A DNA stretch of 6,194 bases from Helicobacteraceae bacterium UBA6016 (GTDB taxonomy: Bacteria; Campylobacterota; Campylobacteria; Campylobacterales; UBA6016): positions 5,668 to 11,861 of the forward strand of contig DIZY01000069.1 in assembly GCA_002428055.1 (NCBI GenBank). Reading direction: 5' to 3'. Position numbers and translations under genes: made by a program. Below are positions 6,078-6,194 of the stretch, in pieces. Under the pieces are notes generated by a model, which was given only the letters and a program-made list of their open reading frames with translations, did not search any database and was not told where the DNA came from. How positions within the stretch are numbered: position 1 is the stretch's first letter; every line of letters starts with the position of its first letter.

Positions 6078-6194
6078 TTGTTATCCTTTCTAGCTCTCAT
6101 ATAAAGCGCAAGTCCACCCAAAAAGCCTAGCGCCATACCGCCAAAGCCAAGATATTGCGACTGCCACCAGTCATTTGCATTTGGATAATAAGGT
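6074..6194 (-). CDS. C-terminal end of an unrecognised membrane-anchored protein
   Basis: The final 39 codons of a gene entering from the right edge, read leftward and ending in TGA at 6076-6074 inside the ATGA overlap with the polyferredoxin start. The visible tail starts PYYPNANDWWQSQYL, then has one hydrophobic helix (GFGGMALGFLGGLALYM, about residues 16-32) and a basic end RARKDNK. This fits a protein whose last helix leaves its C-terminus in the cytoplasm, with the Trp-rich part before it outside. I do not recognise the family. The one-base-shift coupling to the next gene suggests a functional partner, perhaps a redox or metal-binding periplasmic protein. Confidence 0.7.
   Translation of the reverse strand, partial: PYYPNANDWWQSQYLGFGGMALGFLGGLALYMRARKDNK
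6084..6088 (-). promoter_or_regulatory. Ribosome binding site of the polyferredoxin gene
   Basis: Minus-strand AAGGA at 6088-6084 lies six bases before ATG 6077. It is the strongest such site in the operon and lies inside the end of the preceding gene. Confidence 0.65.

Overview
The window reads as chromosomal DNA of a member of the Campylobacterota (formerly Epsilonproteobacteria), probably a Campylobacter-like species of moderate GC. This is an inference. It rests on heavy ATA (Ile) codon use, a short ExbB of about 142 residues in an exbB-exbD-tonB order, a soluble kinase with the H-box AHQWKQPLN that is common in this phylum, and dense packing with coupled starts. I see no rRNA, tRNA, CRISPR array, insertion sequence or prophage signal, and no stretch over 300 bases without a gene.

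Left part (1-1092): a STAS-MlaE lipid-transport permease is read leftward and leaves the window before its stop. It has no usable ATG. Its start is a TTG at 984, supported by a good ribosome binding site and a perfect TATAAT -10 box. The 108-base gap up to the next gene carries back-to-back promoters.

Middle part (1093-2975, plus strand): a soluble, coiled-coil sensor histidine kinase with no partner regulator in view is followed 38 bases later by phosphatidylserine decarboxylase (psd). The two are probably co-transcribed.

Right part (2979-6194, minus strand): six tightly packed genes are read leftward. In transcription order they are the C-terminal tail of an unrecognised membrane-anchored protein, a NapH/NosR-like membrane polyferredoxin, a DsbD/CcdA-like (TauE/SafE-annotated) thiol or metal membrane protein, exbB, exbD and tonB. 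Junctions range from an 11-base overlap to a 2-base gap, so this looks like one operon. It joins an energised outer-membrane uptake motor to an electron-carrying iron-sulfur protein and a cysteine-bearing membrane protein. The likely theme is import of a metal or metal complex (iron, copper or haem) with redox handling in the periplasm, but the substrate cannot be read from this window.

psd and tonB converge with only three bases between their stop codons and no convincing terminator.
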